A stretch of DNA of 64,000 nt from an uncultured Bacteroidales bacterium (GTDB taxonomy: Bacteria; Bacteroidota; Bacteroidia; Bacteroidales; Paludibacteraceae): the NCBI GenBank assembly GCA_937907165.1, contig CALCUH010000214.1, forward strand, positions 1 through 64,000, in the 5' to 3' direction. Below the pieces are notes generated by a model. It saw only the letters and a list, made by a program, of their open reading frames with translations. It was not told the DNA's origin and did not search any database. Both the position numbers and the translations under genes were made by a program. Positions 35,345-44,838 of this stretch are shown here, piece after piece. The first letter of the stretch is position 1; each line of letters begins with the position of its first letter.

Positions 35345-36445
35345 ATGAAAAGAATTCTGACAATCATATTAGCAATGTTCTCTATCTCATTAATGTTTGG
35401 TGAGAACATTCAAGGCACCGAGATAAACCCACTTGATATCTCAGACATCAAATGGGTCTACCTGAAATTCAATGCCGACGTGAACTACGCCGATAGGGGA
35501 ACAGATGACATCAAAATAGAAGTGTCGAACGCCAAAAACGTTATAAGAATAAAAAGTGATGTGGTCGACTTTGATTCGACAACAATAACAGTGATAACCA
35601 ACGACGGTATAGTACACACATTCGCACTATCTTATAAGCAAGATCCAAAGGCGATAGCCATAAAAATAAAGGGAGGGAAAATAACAGAAGATGATTATAT
35701 AGAAACATATCACATTGAGTTGTCCGATGACCGCACGTCACATGTCATATTACCAGAAAAGATTGTCGATATATCAGTTGGTAGCAACTATATTGCGGCA
35801 GAACAAACAGAGGAAATCAGTAACATTGTAAAATGTAAATCAATCAATGCTGGCTTCGATATATATAAAGAAACCTCGTTAACCATCGTGACAGAGAAAG
35901 AAATATACCCATTCATCGCCACTTATAACAAAAAGCCACAACAGGTGAATATGACCATCGGATCGTCATCGCATGCAGTCTTCAATCGTATACCGACAAA
36001 CGAATCAGATATGAAATCGCTCGGAGAACAAGTCTTATCACAAGGTTCCGTCATCAATAATATCGGAGTCATAGAAGACAAGATGACCTTTTCTTTACGG
36101 TCTATATTCATCGACAATGATATCATGATGTTCAACATTGGCTTGCAAAATGCGTCAAGGATAGACTATGACATTGATTTCATCAAATGTTATATCGTAA
36201 ACAAAAAAACGGCTAAACATGAGACATACCAAATAGACGAGAAAGTGCCGATATTCACATACTCGAATTCAGAAAATGAAATGGTTAAGGCGAAAGGAAC
36301 CTATAACACCGTCTTATTCTACAACAGATTCACAATACCTGATAAACATATACTCTATTTCGAAGTTTTCGAGAAAAACGGCGGTCGACACTTAAAATTC
36401 ACCATACCGCACAAAGAATTGCTGAAAGCAAAATATCTAAAATAA
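35345..36445 (+). CDS. traN: TraN, VirB9-like protein
   Basis: 366 aa with a signal peptide (cleavage near residue 20, MFGEN). DUF4138/TraN pattern: beta-rich N-terminal domain with VYLKFNADVNYADRGTDDI and C-terminal LRSIFIDNDIMMFNIGLQNAS...YDIDFIKCYIV. Forms the outer-membrane-side ring with TraM and TraO. Immediately downstream of traM. Confidence 0.9.
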   Translation: MKRILTIILAMFSISLMFGENIQGTEINPLDISDIKWVYLKFNADVNYADRGTDDIKIEVSNAKNVIRIKSDVVDFDSTTITVITNDGIVHTFALSYKQDPKAIAIKIKGGKITEDDYIETYHIELSDDRTSHVILPEKIVDISVGSNYIAAEQTEEISNIVKCKSINAGFDIYKETSLTIVTEKEIYPFIATYNKKPQQVNMTIGSSSHAVFNRIPTNESDMKSLGEQVLSQGSVINNIGVIEDKMTFSLRSIFIDNDIMMFNIGLQNASRIDYDIDFIKCYIVNKKTAKHETYQIDEKVPIFTYSNSENEMVKAKGTYNTVLFYNRFTIPDKHILYFEVFEKNGGRHLKFTIPHKELLKAKYLK

Positions 36446-36457
36446 CATATTAAAATT

Positions 36458-38848
36458 ATGAAAGTCATCTTAGCTGAAAAACCTAGCGTTGCAAAAGAAA
36501 TTGCGAAAATTGTAGGCGCAAATCAAAACAAAACGACCCATCTTGAAGGAAACGGATATCAAGTAACATGGGCGTTCGGACATCTCATTTCATTGGCAGA
36601 CGCAAACACATATCTGCCAAGCAGAACAACAACCGACAAGAGCGGTAATGTGGTAGCCGACCTATCATGGCACATCGAAGATTTGCCAATCATACCCGAC
36701 AATTTCATCTATGAAATCACAGAAGACAGCAGTGCGAAGAAACAATTCTACGCCATAAAGAAACTCTTCTATGATGCCGACGAAATCATATGCGCAACAG
36801 ATGCGGGTAGGGAAGGGGAGGCTATATTCAGATATATATATAACGCCACCAGTTGCCAGAAACCATTCCAAAGGTTGTGGATATCGTCACTGACGGAAAC
36901 CGCGATACGCAACGGTTTGAGCCAACTACATTCAGGCACCGAATTCGACAATCTATATTATAGCGCCAAAGCGCGCAATGAAGCTGATTGGTTAGTCGGA
37001 ATTAACGCATCAAGGGCTCTATGTCTGACAGCACAACAACGATTAAGCATCGGACGGGTCCAAACTCCGACGTTGGCAATCATATGTAAAAGATTCATAG
37101 AAAATAAAAACTTCATCCCCGAACCATTTTATGCTCTTGACATAACACTATATCAACAGTCACCATTCAAGGTGATATATCCTAAGAACTTCAAGACAAA
37201 GGGAGAGGCTGAAGAGATTTTAAACAAAGTGAAAGAGACAGTTTTCCTTTCAGATAAGGAACAAAAGGTAGTGACTGAAAAACCGCCATTACCATTTTCA
37301 CTGACCGCCCTACAAGAAGAAGCAAACAAAAGATTTCAGTTCTCAGCACAAAAAACATTGGACCTCATACAAGGCATGTATGAAAAAAAATATCTGACTT
37401 ATCCAAGGACAGATTCTCGTTATCTGGCAACAGATATGATATCAGGTATCGAACAAAACATATCACTACTAAAAGATTTGACTATATCGGATCAATTCAC
37501 TAAGGCAGTTGGATTTTTATCAGCAAAAGGCATAGAAAAATTCTGCTTCGACAATAACAAATTGACCGACCATCACGCAATAATCCCAACATTCGAAAAC
37601 ATTGAGAACATCGAGAAATTAAGTGTTGACGAGAAAAAATTGTTTCAACTTATCGCTACACAACTTGTCATGGCACTATTGCCTGTCTGTAAGAAAAACA
37701 AATTGACATATAAGTTTGTATTTGATCCAAACGACGAACAATTGACGGCAACAGGTAGCTCAATCATAGAAGCTGGATGGAGAATGTTATATTCAAAATG
37801 TGAGGATGAAGAAAACAAAGACGAAGAGAACCAATTATTGCCGGATCTAAAAAAGGATGCCAACTATGATGTGTTTCAAAAGGGAGTAAAAGAAAAAATG
37901 ACTCAACGTCCACCATTATTGACCGAGGCATCATTATTAAAATTGATGGAGACGGCAGGAAAGCTTACGACAGATGAAATTGCGAGACAAGCGATGAAAG
38001 ACTGCGGTATCGGAACACCTGCCACGAGGGCGAACATCATTGAAACACTCATCAAAAGAGATATGGTGGTGCGTGAAAAGAACAAACTGATGCCGACAAA
38101 CATAGGTCTCCAAGTCTATAACATCACAAAGACAATGCTTATATCTGAGCCACAGTTAACAGGCGAATGGGAGCACAAACTAAACAAAATGGCAGACGGG
38201 GATTATTCGTTTGATCAATTTCAGAATGAAATTATAGACGAAACAAAATATCTCACCCAAGCAATTATCGAATTAGGCGATAATGTAAAAAAACAACCAT
38301 CACAAATAATAGCAAGCAAACATAACTGCCCTATATGCGGAGCCACACTAAAAGAAAACAACAAAGCGATAGGATGTTCCAATTTTGGGCAAAATGAAAC
38401 CAATTGTAAGTTTGTTATATGGAAAGAAATCTGCGGAAAAAAACTTACAGATACCCAAATTACCGAACTGATAACACAACTCAAAACCTCAAAACCAGTA
38501 ACGGGTCTAACAAGTAAAACAGGAAACAAATTTGACGCTATTCTAGCGTATAACAAAGAGACCAAAAGGTTAGACTTCGTTTTTGAGAATAAGATCATCG
38601 GCAAGTGTCCTAAATGCGAATGCGAAGTAAAAGAAAACAACAAGGCATATTCATGCGCTAATAAAGATTGTGATTTCGTCATATGGAAAGACTATGTTGG
38701 TCACAAATTCAAAGACCATGAAGTCTCTGATCTACTTCAAAAAAAGACTTTGCATAACATTAACTTTAGAAGCAGAGAAGGAAAAAACTTCAGTGCGGAT
38801 TTGAGACTTGACGAAAACCTAAAATTAAAAATGGACTTTAAGAATTAA
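36458..38848 (+). CDS. topB: DNA topoisomerase III (type IA)
   Basis: 796 aa. The N-terminal TOPRIM begins VILAEKPSVAKEIAKIVGA and continues with CATDAGREGEAIFRYIY; the catalytic Tyr315 lies in LTYPRTDSRYL. After the core there are two C-terminal zinc-ribbon modules (CPICGATLKENNKAIGCSN and CPKCECEVKENNKAYSCANKDC). It relaxes or decatenates DNA and would help unlink molecules in transfer or replication. It sits inside the tra run between traN and the coupling protein; elsewhere in Bacteroidales elements topB lies in the excision region, so this place is a little unusual. Confidence 0.95.
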   Translation: MKVILAEKPSVAKEIAKIVGANQNKTTHLEGNGYQVTWAFGHLISLADANTYLPSRTTTDKSGNVVADLSWHIEDLPIIPDNFIYEITEDSSAKKQFYAIKKLFYDADEIICATDAGREGEAIFRYIYNATSCQKPFQRLWISSLTETAIRNGLSQLHSGTEFDNLYYSAKARNEADWLVGINASRALCLTAQQRLSIGRVQTPTLAIICKRFIENKNFIPEPFYALDITLYQQSPFKVIYPKNFKTKGEAEEILNKVKETVFLSDKEQKVVTEKPPLPFSLTALQEEANKRFQFSAQKTLDLIQGMYEKKYLTYPRTDSRYLATDMISGIEQNISLLKDLTISDQFTKAVGFLSAKGIEKFCFDNNKLTDHHAIIPTFENIENIEKLSVDEKKLFQLIATQLVMALLPVCKKNKLTYKFVFDPNDEQLTATGSSIIEAGWRMLYSKCEDEENKDEENQLLPDLKKDANYDVFQKGVKEKMTQRPPLLTEASLLKLMETAGKLTTDEIARQAMKDCGIGTPATRANIIETLIKRDMVVREKNKLMPTNIGLQVYNITKTMLISEPQLTGEWEHKLNKMADGDYSFDQFQNEIIDETKYLTQAIIELGDNVKKQPSQIIASKHNCPICGATLKENNKAIGCSNFGQNETNCKFVIWKEICGKKLTDTQITELITQLKTSKPVTGLTSKTGNKFDAILAYNKETKRLDFVFENKIIGKCPKCECEVKENNKAYSCANKDCDFVIWKDYVGHKFKDHEVSDLLQKKTLHNINFRSREGKNFSADLRLDENLKLKMDFKN

Positions 38849-38853
38849 GAGAT

Positions 38854-41097
38854 ATGGCAAAAGAGAACGAAGAGGCTATGCGCCGAATAATGAACCTTTT
38901 CAAAATCACAGCAACAATTTTGTTGTGTCTGAATGTCTTCTGGTTCAATTATGATATAACCAAAATATTAAGTAACCGTTATGTGGATGGGGTGTTAATC
39001 ATGTTCAACAAAGCTCTGCATATTTTTGCCTCTCCGTATGTAACCATTTTGGCTGCACTATTGTTTTTTTCACTCGCGTCATGGGGTGACAAAGGACGTA
39101 AAAGCGAAACAATCAAGTTCATGAACAAATGGGAGTTCAAGCCATCAAAAAAACTAGGGGTTAAGATTATCATCATCGGTTGTGTGATAACATTACTTTC
39201 TCCATTTGTGCTCTACGCAATCGAAACACCTGTTATAAGAATGGTATTTTATATTCTTACCCTTATGTGCGGTTGTTTAATTTATGTGTTCGGGTTCAGC
39301 GTCTATACAAGGACCATCACTGAGAATATGGACTATGATGATTTCTTCAATAACTACCAAGAATCGGCATTCCCACAAAACGAAAAACTGATAGAAACCG
39401 AAGACAGTGTCAACATACCAACCAAGTATAAATTTTTGGGGGAAACAAGAGATGGATGGATAAATGTGATTAATCCATTCAGAGGCACCATGGTTCTGGG
39501 AACGCCAGGATCTGGAAAATCATTCGCCGTCATAAATCCGTTTATTAGGCAACAATTGAAAAAAGGTTATACGATGTATTGCTATGACTTCAAATTTCCG
39601 ACATTGTCAGAAATAGTCTACAATAATCTACGTTGGAATAAAGAAACATACATCTCCAAATATGGGAAGATGCCAAGATTTTGCGTCATCAATTTCGACG
39701 ATCCAAGACATAGCCATAGGGCTAACCCTATTAAGGCTTCTTCTCTTAATGATGTAACCGACGCAAACGAAATCGCCAAGATCATCATGTATAATCTTAA
39801 CCGCACATGGATCAACAAGCAGGGAGACTTCTTCGTCGAGTCAGCCATCAACTTTTTAACCGCAGCAATCTGGTATCTTAAAATAACACAAAACGGGAAA
39901 TACTGCACATTCCCACACGTCATCGAATTCGTTAATCAACCAATGGAGAACACGATACCGCTGATGGCATCATGCGAGGACTTGACAAACTATATGGCAC
40001 CATTCTTCAACGCATGGGCCGAAAAAGCGGTAGAACAAATACAAGGACAAGTGGCGTCAGTACAAATACCATTGTCACGTCTGACCTCTAAGTTACTATA
40101 TTGGACTATGTCAGGAGACGATTTCAACATGGACATCAACAATCCGGATGATCCAAAAGTATTATGCGTCGGCAACAACCCTCTCAAGGTCGACATTTAC
40201 GGCACCGCTCTAAGTTTGTACAATGGTCGTATCGTCCGATTGATCAACCAACAAAACAAGATGAAATGTTCACTTATCATAGACGAGTTACCTACAATCT
40301 TCATGATGGGCATCGACCAATTAATCGCTACAGCGAGGAGCAATAAAGTGGCAGTATTACTCGGCTTCCAAGATTTTTCACAATTGGTTGCCGACTACAA
40401 AAAAGAATCTGCGGATAAAATAATCAAAACCATTGGTAACGTATTTTCTGGTCAAGTAAACGACGAGACAGCAAAAAGTCTTAGCGCACGTTTCGGAAAA
40501 AATAAACAGCATAAGAAATCAATATCAATCAATGAGAATGGTGTGAACACAAGCATTTCGGAACAAAATGATGTTATGATACCTGAAAGCAAAATAGCAC
40601 AGTTATCGCAAGGATGGTTCGTCGGATCTGCAGCAGACGATTTCGGTAAAGAAAATGATAAGAAGGCGTTCCATTGCCAGATACAAGTCGATATGGACGA
40701 GATAAAAGCAGAAAACGAACATATGAAACCTATGCCAACAATATATAGTTTCGACGATGACAAGGTAAAGAAAGAATTGATAAACCTATGTGCTCAATTA
40801 TCTGCGTCAGATAAAGTCTTCGATAAAATATCAAAAATCGATAATGTAAACGATATGATTAAAGAAATGACGGATGGCGCAACACGAATAGGAGGTAAAC
40901 ATAGTCAAGTGATCAATAAGCAGATTAATGAAATAAGAGATAAACGCATGGACGAGATTCTATTGCAAAATCAACGTCATATAGCATCAGATGTTGTTAT
41001 GCTCATAGAAGATGAACTTAATCGCATAGAAGAGCAAGCGGAGACTAATCCACGTTTAAGAAAAATAGCAGAAAGAAGAAGAGATGCAATGAACTAA
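38854..41097 (+). CDS. Type IV coupling protein (VirD4/TraG-family)
   Basis: 747-aa ATPase that hands the relaxase-DNA complex to the transfer channel. The N-terminus has four hydrophobic segments (about 15-32, 58-76, 100-122, 128-152). Walker A is GTPGSGKS (216-223), Walker B SLIIDELPTIFM, and the sensor-like motif VLLGFQDFSQL follows. A charged C-terminal tail includes coiled-coil segments. It starts five bases after topB. Last transfer ATPase gene before the replication origin. Confidence 0.92.
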   Translation: MAKENEEAMRRIMNLFKITATILLCLNVFWFNYDITKILSNRYVDGVLIMFNKALHIFASPYVTILAALLFFSLASWGDKGRKSETIKFMNKWEFKPSKKLGVKIIIIGCVITLLSPFVLYAIETPVIRMVFYILTLMCGCLIYVFGFSVYTRTITENMDYDDFFNNYQESAFPQNEKLIETEDSVNIPTKYKFLGETRDGWINVINPFRGTMVLGTPGSGKSFAVINPFIRQQLKKGYTMYCYDFKFPTLSEIVYNNLRWNKETYISKYGKMPRFCVINFDDPRHSHRANPIKASSLNDVTDANEIAKIIMYNLNRTWINKQGDFFVESAINFLTAAIWYLKITQNGKYCTFPHVIEFVNQPMENTIPLMASCEDLTNYMAPFFNAWAEKAVEQIQGQVASVQIPLSRLTSKLLYWTMSGDDFNMDINNPDDPKVLCVGNNPLKVDIYGTALSLYNGRIVRLINQQNKMKCSLIIDELPTIFMMGIDQLIATARSNKVAVLLGFQDFSQLVADYKKESADKIIKTIGNVFSGQVNDETAKSLSARFGKNKQHKKSISINENGVNTSISEQNDVMIPESKIAQLSQGWFVGSAADDFGKENDKKAFHCQIQVDMDEIKAENEHMKPMPTIYSFDDDKVKKELINLCAQLSASDKVFDKISKIDNVNDMIKEMTDGATRIGGKHSQVINKQINEIRDKRMDEILLQNQRHIASDVVMLIEDELNRIEEQAETNPRLRKIAERRRDAMN

Positions 41098-41144
41098 CAT
41101 TAAACCCTCTCTAAATCAGCAAACAAGGGAGATGTAGAGGGAAA

Positions 41145-41771
41145 ATGGGGAGAAATTATCAGAACAGACGGAGTGTTGTGATAGGGTCACGGATTAGAGG
41201 AATGGGGAGAAAATATTCAATGGTGGAGTAAGCGATAAAATAGAATATAAAACGTTGAGAATCAACATAAAGCGAGAGCCCCCAAAGGACTATTCAGATA
41301 AAGAATGGGGAGAAATTATTCGGATGGGAAGTAGGCGAAGAACATTGAATGTAAAACGTTGAGAATCAGCATATGAAAAGAGTCCTAAAGGGGGTGGTTC
41401 AGATAAAAAATGGGGAGAGATTATAATCATAATTGTGGTTTAGTAAGAATGTCCATAGGGGTTGTAGTCAGTTTTTTCTTTTTACCCCTTTATTATAAAT
41501 TTTTAAAACAGCGATTTTACATAAAATTTTAAAAGATATTTTAATAAGTATTTTATATATATATTTTATATAATATTTCTCCTCGCCAAAAAGTTGCTTT
41601 TACATGATTGATTATTAGCTATTTGTGATGTGAAAAATAAGTAAAAATGGGGAGAGATTATAATGTAAATGGGGAGAAAATATTTATATAATGGGGAGAG
41701 ATTATAATGTAAATGGGGAGAGATTATAAAAAAAATGGGGAGAAACAATAAAAAAAGTGGGGAGAAATAAT
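41145..41771. repeat. Iteron origin of replication (oriV)
   Basis: Ten copies of ATGGGGAGANATTAT or close variants. Six at the gene-proximal end start at 41647, 41669, 41691, 41713, 41735 and 41757, spaced exactly 22 bp (two helical turns). Four distal copies start at 41145, 41202, 41305 and 41410; the last two lie within a roughly 105-bp tandem repeat that also holds AAAACGTTGAGAATC (near 41250 and 41355). An extremely AT-rich stretch (about 41495-41580) between the blocks could be the unwinding element. Bound by the Rep encoded immediately downstream. Confidence 0.85.
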
Positions 41772-41802
41772 AATGTATCATTTTAATTGTTATTTTTGTG
41801 GC

Positions 41803-43266
41803 ATGAAAGTGAAGAAAAGCATATTGTTGTCAATGTGGGGTGATTTGCTTAAAAGCATCATTACCAATGAGTCAGAAGGGAAAGATTCGCAAGCTGTAAA
41901 ATTCTTTACAACTTCTTATCTGCCTTATGATTTCGATGAAACTAATCTCGAACTGACAATATTTGCTACTCAAGAAACTGTCGATCGATTCGAATCCAAT
42001 TTCAACAACAAAGATAGTGAATATTATCAATTCTATCAATATCTTATTGATTGGATACGTGATATCGAAAATAATCACGACAACAAACGTATGCGGCTTG
42101 CCTATGTCGTTATTGGCGACAAAATGCGTGAAGTGGAACTTTCGGCTTATAAAAGCATAAAGATGTTTATGCCACAACTCATAAATCATGTTGAGAGCAA
42201 GATTTTGGGAGAAGAGTTTTATGAGGAGGTAAAGCGTAAGAAGGCGGTCATGTTTGACAGTTTGATCGCAAGAAAATCAGCGGCGCTTTATAAGCAAAGC
42301 AATAAATTGACAAGGGCGAAGGTGGGACTGACACTAACCCAAAAAAAGACGTTAACTTACCTGATTTGGAAGTATCAAAACACAGATTTGTTCCAGAAAA
42401 ACCTATTTGGTGATGTGAGTATATCAGTCGATGTCAAAGAACTCCAAGAATGTGGATGTGGAACCAATGTTAAGCAGATAATTAAAAGTTTAAAGGGTCT
42501 CGGTAAGGAGACATGGATGGAATACACGGATGAGAACAATAAAATTGTAGCGGCAACATTATTCACGAAGTTCGAGGCTGAAGATGGCTCTAAAGAAGTG
42601 AATGTGACATTCAGCCAGGTGATGACTACGCTTATCAATAAGATTGCGACTTACAAAGAATATACTGTCATAGACCGTGATACATTAACTGCAGTGAAGA
42701 GTTATGCGTCAGCAAGGATGTATGAATTGTGTAGTCAATTCCGTTATAGCCAAAAATATGTTTTTCAAATGAAGGACGAGGAGTTGAGACGCATTCTCAA
42801 TTGCGAGGAAAAATACAAGGATCCTAAAGACTTCAAAAAGTGGGTACTCCAGGTCGCTCAGAAAGAGCTGAAGAAACTCTATGAACAGGGACAATCGGAT
42901 TTATACTTTGAATTTTCTGAAAAAGAGAAACAAACGAACCATGATTGTCAATCAAAATATAAGAGAAAGAATGTGGTATCATGGATTTTCATTGTGAGAA
43001 AAGATCTGTCAGATATGGGCTATGTTGAAAATGACGATAACGAAGAACGTAGAAAATATATCGAAAGCACGTTAGAGCAGATTATTGCTTGTTATGTGGC
43101 AGATGAAGTGGAATTGAGTACTTTGAGAAGACAGATAATGAAGATGAGCGATAAGAATAAGTTCGAAATTGCCAGAGAGTTGCAGGCGAGCATCAAGAAG
43201 ATGACGGAGCAAGGTGAAACATATATCAGAGAAATAATAAATAAATATCGGTTTCAAAGTTTGTAA
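41803..43266 (+). CDS. Replication initiator with Rep_3-type core
   Basis: 487-aa initiator following the iteron array. The N-terminal 80 residues (LLSMWGDLLKSII...YDFDETNLELTIFATQETVDRF) look like a DnaA N-terminal domain, which recruits helicase. The central part has the two winged-helix units of Rep_3/RepB initiators: LTLTQKKTLTYLIWKYQN and TAVKSYASARMYELCSQFR...DEELRRILNCEEKY with WVLQVAQKELKKL. C-terminal residues are helical. I chose the ATG at 41803 because a -7 box TATTTTTG lies at 41791-41798, inside a longer form starting at 41773; either start is possible. Gene expression is likely autoregulated by Rep binding the iterons, the nearest of which ends two bases before the longer start. 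Confidence 0.82.
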   Translation: MKVKKSILLSMWGDLLKSIITNESEGKDSQAVKFFTTSYLPYDFDETNLELTIFATQETVDRFESNFNNKDSEYYQFYQYLIDWIRDIENNHDNKRMRLAYVVIGDKMREVELSAYKSIKMFMPQLINHVESKILGEEFYEEVKRKKAVMFDSLIARKSAALYKQSNKLTRAKVGLTLTQKKTLTYLIWKYQNTDLFQKNLFGDVSISVDVKELQECGCGTNVKQIIKSLKGLGKETWMEYTDENNKIVAATLFTKFEAEDGSKEVNVTFSQVMTTLINKIATYKEYTVIDRDTLTAVKSYASARMYELCSQFRYSQKYVFQMKDEELRRILNCEEKYKDPKDFKKWVLQVAQKELKKLYEQGQSDLYFEFSEKEKQTNHDCQSKYKRKNVVSWIFIVRKDLSDMGYVENDDNEERRKYIESTLEQIIACYVADEVELSTLRRQIMKMSDKNKFEIARELQASIKKMTEQGETYIREIINKYRFQSL

Positions 43267-43278
43267 TTTAAGTTGGTT

Positions 43279-43848
43279 ATGAAGAAAAAGTTAGTTATTT
43301 ATCTCGCCCTTTTGGGCATGAGTCTATCTTGTTTTGGAGAGGAGATAAACAGTTTCGAACTGGGGCATCTCTCTCATGTGAAGGGATGCCAGTCTATTGG
43401 TCTTCGTGCGGGACACGGAACCAAGAACCTGTATGATTTCGGTATGACCTACACATATTGTTTTAACAACAAGATGTCGCTATTGGTCGAGATAGACCAT
43501 GAAAGATGGAAGGACACCTACGAGTTCGAGATGTCGAGGTTGGAGTTCACGAACGTGATTCTCGTATCGCCAGGCATTGAACACAACCTATTGAACCCAT
43601 GCAAATGGTTTTATTGGCATTGGGGCATCGGACCCGCATTCGGGTACGACAAGTGGTACAGTGTGACATACGATTTGGACAAGAGCTGCTTCGTCTACGG
43701 AGCGCAAGTCGGTACAGGCGTGGAGTTCATCCCGACGACAAGGTGGTCGATTGTGCTGAAGGCGCAACAATACGCACTTTTCAGTTCGGCGGAGAATTAT
43801 TTGAAGCCTAATTTTTCATTAGCAGTAAGGTTCAACTTCCATAAATAA
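43279..43848 (+). CDS. TraO-like outer-membrane transfer protein
   Basis: 189-aa exported beta-barrel-like protein: signal peptide (MKKKLVIYLALLGMSLSCFG), then alternating strands with a closing aromatic end (SLAVRFNFHK). The GxRAGHGTKNLYDFGMTYTYCFNNKMSLLVEIDHE segment fits conjugal transfer TraO. The ATG at 43279 is better than a TTG at 43273. It starts 12 bases after rep and opens a three-gene group of exported proteins that continues the transfer run. Confidence 0.65.
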   Translation: MKKKLVIYLALLGMSLSCFGEEINSFELGHLSHVKGCQSIGLRAGHGTKNLYDFGMTYTYCFNNKMSLLVEIDHERWKDTYEFEMSRLEFTNVILVSPGIEHNLLNPCKWFYWHWGIGPAFGYDKWYSVTYDLDKSCFVYGAQVGTGVEFIPTTRWSIVLKAQQYALFSSAENYLKPNFSLAVRFNFHK

Positions 43849-43857
43849 CGAAAGATC

Positions 43858-44826
43858 ATGATGAAAAGAACAATCATAAATATGATGATGGTGCTGGGTA
43901 GCGCCATTGCAATGGTCTCTTGCGATACAAGAGAGAACGTTTTCGAGGATGTCGAGAAACGCATGATAATCATTGGAGAAAGTGAAGACGGCAGGATAGA
44001 CACGCTTTCGGCATCGCCCGACAATGTGAAAGTTAATATTGATTTACACATAAAAGAACGCGTTGAAACTATTGGTCATTCATTTTTAATGGAATTCGAA
44101 ATGATTGAATATAAGTTATATGCCGTCTTAGATGGTCAAAAAAAATCAATCGATTTAGAAAGGGTTTACGATAATTTAAAACAAAGTTACTTTATAACTT
44201 ACGACCCTGAATTTTCTGCAGGAGTAGAAGGAAACACACCAGCTAAATTGTGGTTAGGTGATGAATATGACGATTTTAAAATTGGATTTTCGGACCTTTC
44301 TTGGAGAGTAAATTCAAATAATTTTGAAGAAAATTGTGTATCAAGCAATTGGTTCAATAACGATGGTTCAGCAAGGGAATTATATAAAACCACCATTGCG
44401 ATTGCATATCGTATGGATGGAGAATCGCATTATGACCCTATAAGAAAAGTATATGTCAACTTGACTGTATGGTCTGACAATTCGCCAGTACCAGTTTTAG
44501 AGGTGAAGCCAATCTCAGGACAACCCATGGCAAGGACTTTAAGCATGAAAGAGAGTTATGATATAGACGGAGAGGTGCAGAAATATGAATATTGCATAGA
44601 CGGCAACGTAATGCAGTATACTCATAACGATTTGCACTTTGACCTTGTAACAGGTGTGTGGCAAAGTGGGAAGGCAGCATACGGAGGCACCTATATCACG
44701 GCAACCGAGTTGAGTGAAGTGAATCATGTGTTCCAGAGCAAGGGTACACACAACATCTATTACAGATGTATGGACGACCTTGGCGCATGGAGCAAATGGG
44801 AATTGTCAACAATAGAAATCGAATAA
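43858..44826 (+). CDS. Lipoprotein between traO-like gene and giant adhesin
   Basis: 322 aa. Lipobox AMVSCD at about residues 18-23 gives a lipid-anchored protein. The middle part contains a segment NVKVNIDLHIKERVETIGHS and an aromatic, acidic region; the C-terminal 110 residues resemble a PKD/Ig-like domain (VPVLEVKPISGQPM...YDIDGEVQKYEY... HNIYYRCMDDLGAWSKW). Its place after traO recalls TraQ (DUF3872 lipoprotein), but I see no strong match. Part of it (44030-44360) is more AT-rich than its ends, suggesting a patchwork origin. Confidence 0.55.
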   Translation: MMKRTIINMMMVLGSAIAMVSCDTRENVFEDVEKRMIIIGESEDGRIDTLSASPDNVKVNIDLHIKERVETIGHSFLMEFEMIEYKLYAVLDGQKKSIDLERVYDNLKQSYFITYDPEFSAGVEGNTPAKLWLGDEYDDFKIGFSDLSWRVNSNNFEENCVSSNWFNNDGSARELYKTTIAIAYRMDGESHYDPIRKVYVNLTVWSDNSPVPVLEVKPISGQPMARTLSMKESYDIDGEVQKYEYCIDGNVMQYTHNDLHFDLVTGVWQSGKAAYGGTYITATELSEVNHVFQSKGTHNIYYRCMDDLGAWSKWELSTIEIE

Positions 44827-44838
44827 AAGCATACGACT

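Noticed and set aside
41145..41771. CRISPR array
   Set aside because: Repeats are 15-mers at 22-bp spacing without unique spacers of usual length, beside a Rep gene; iterons explain them.
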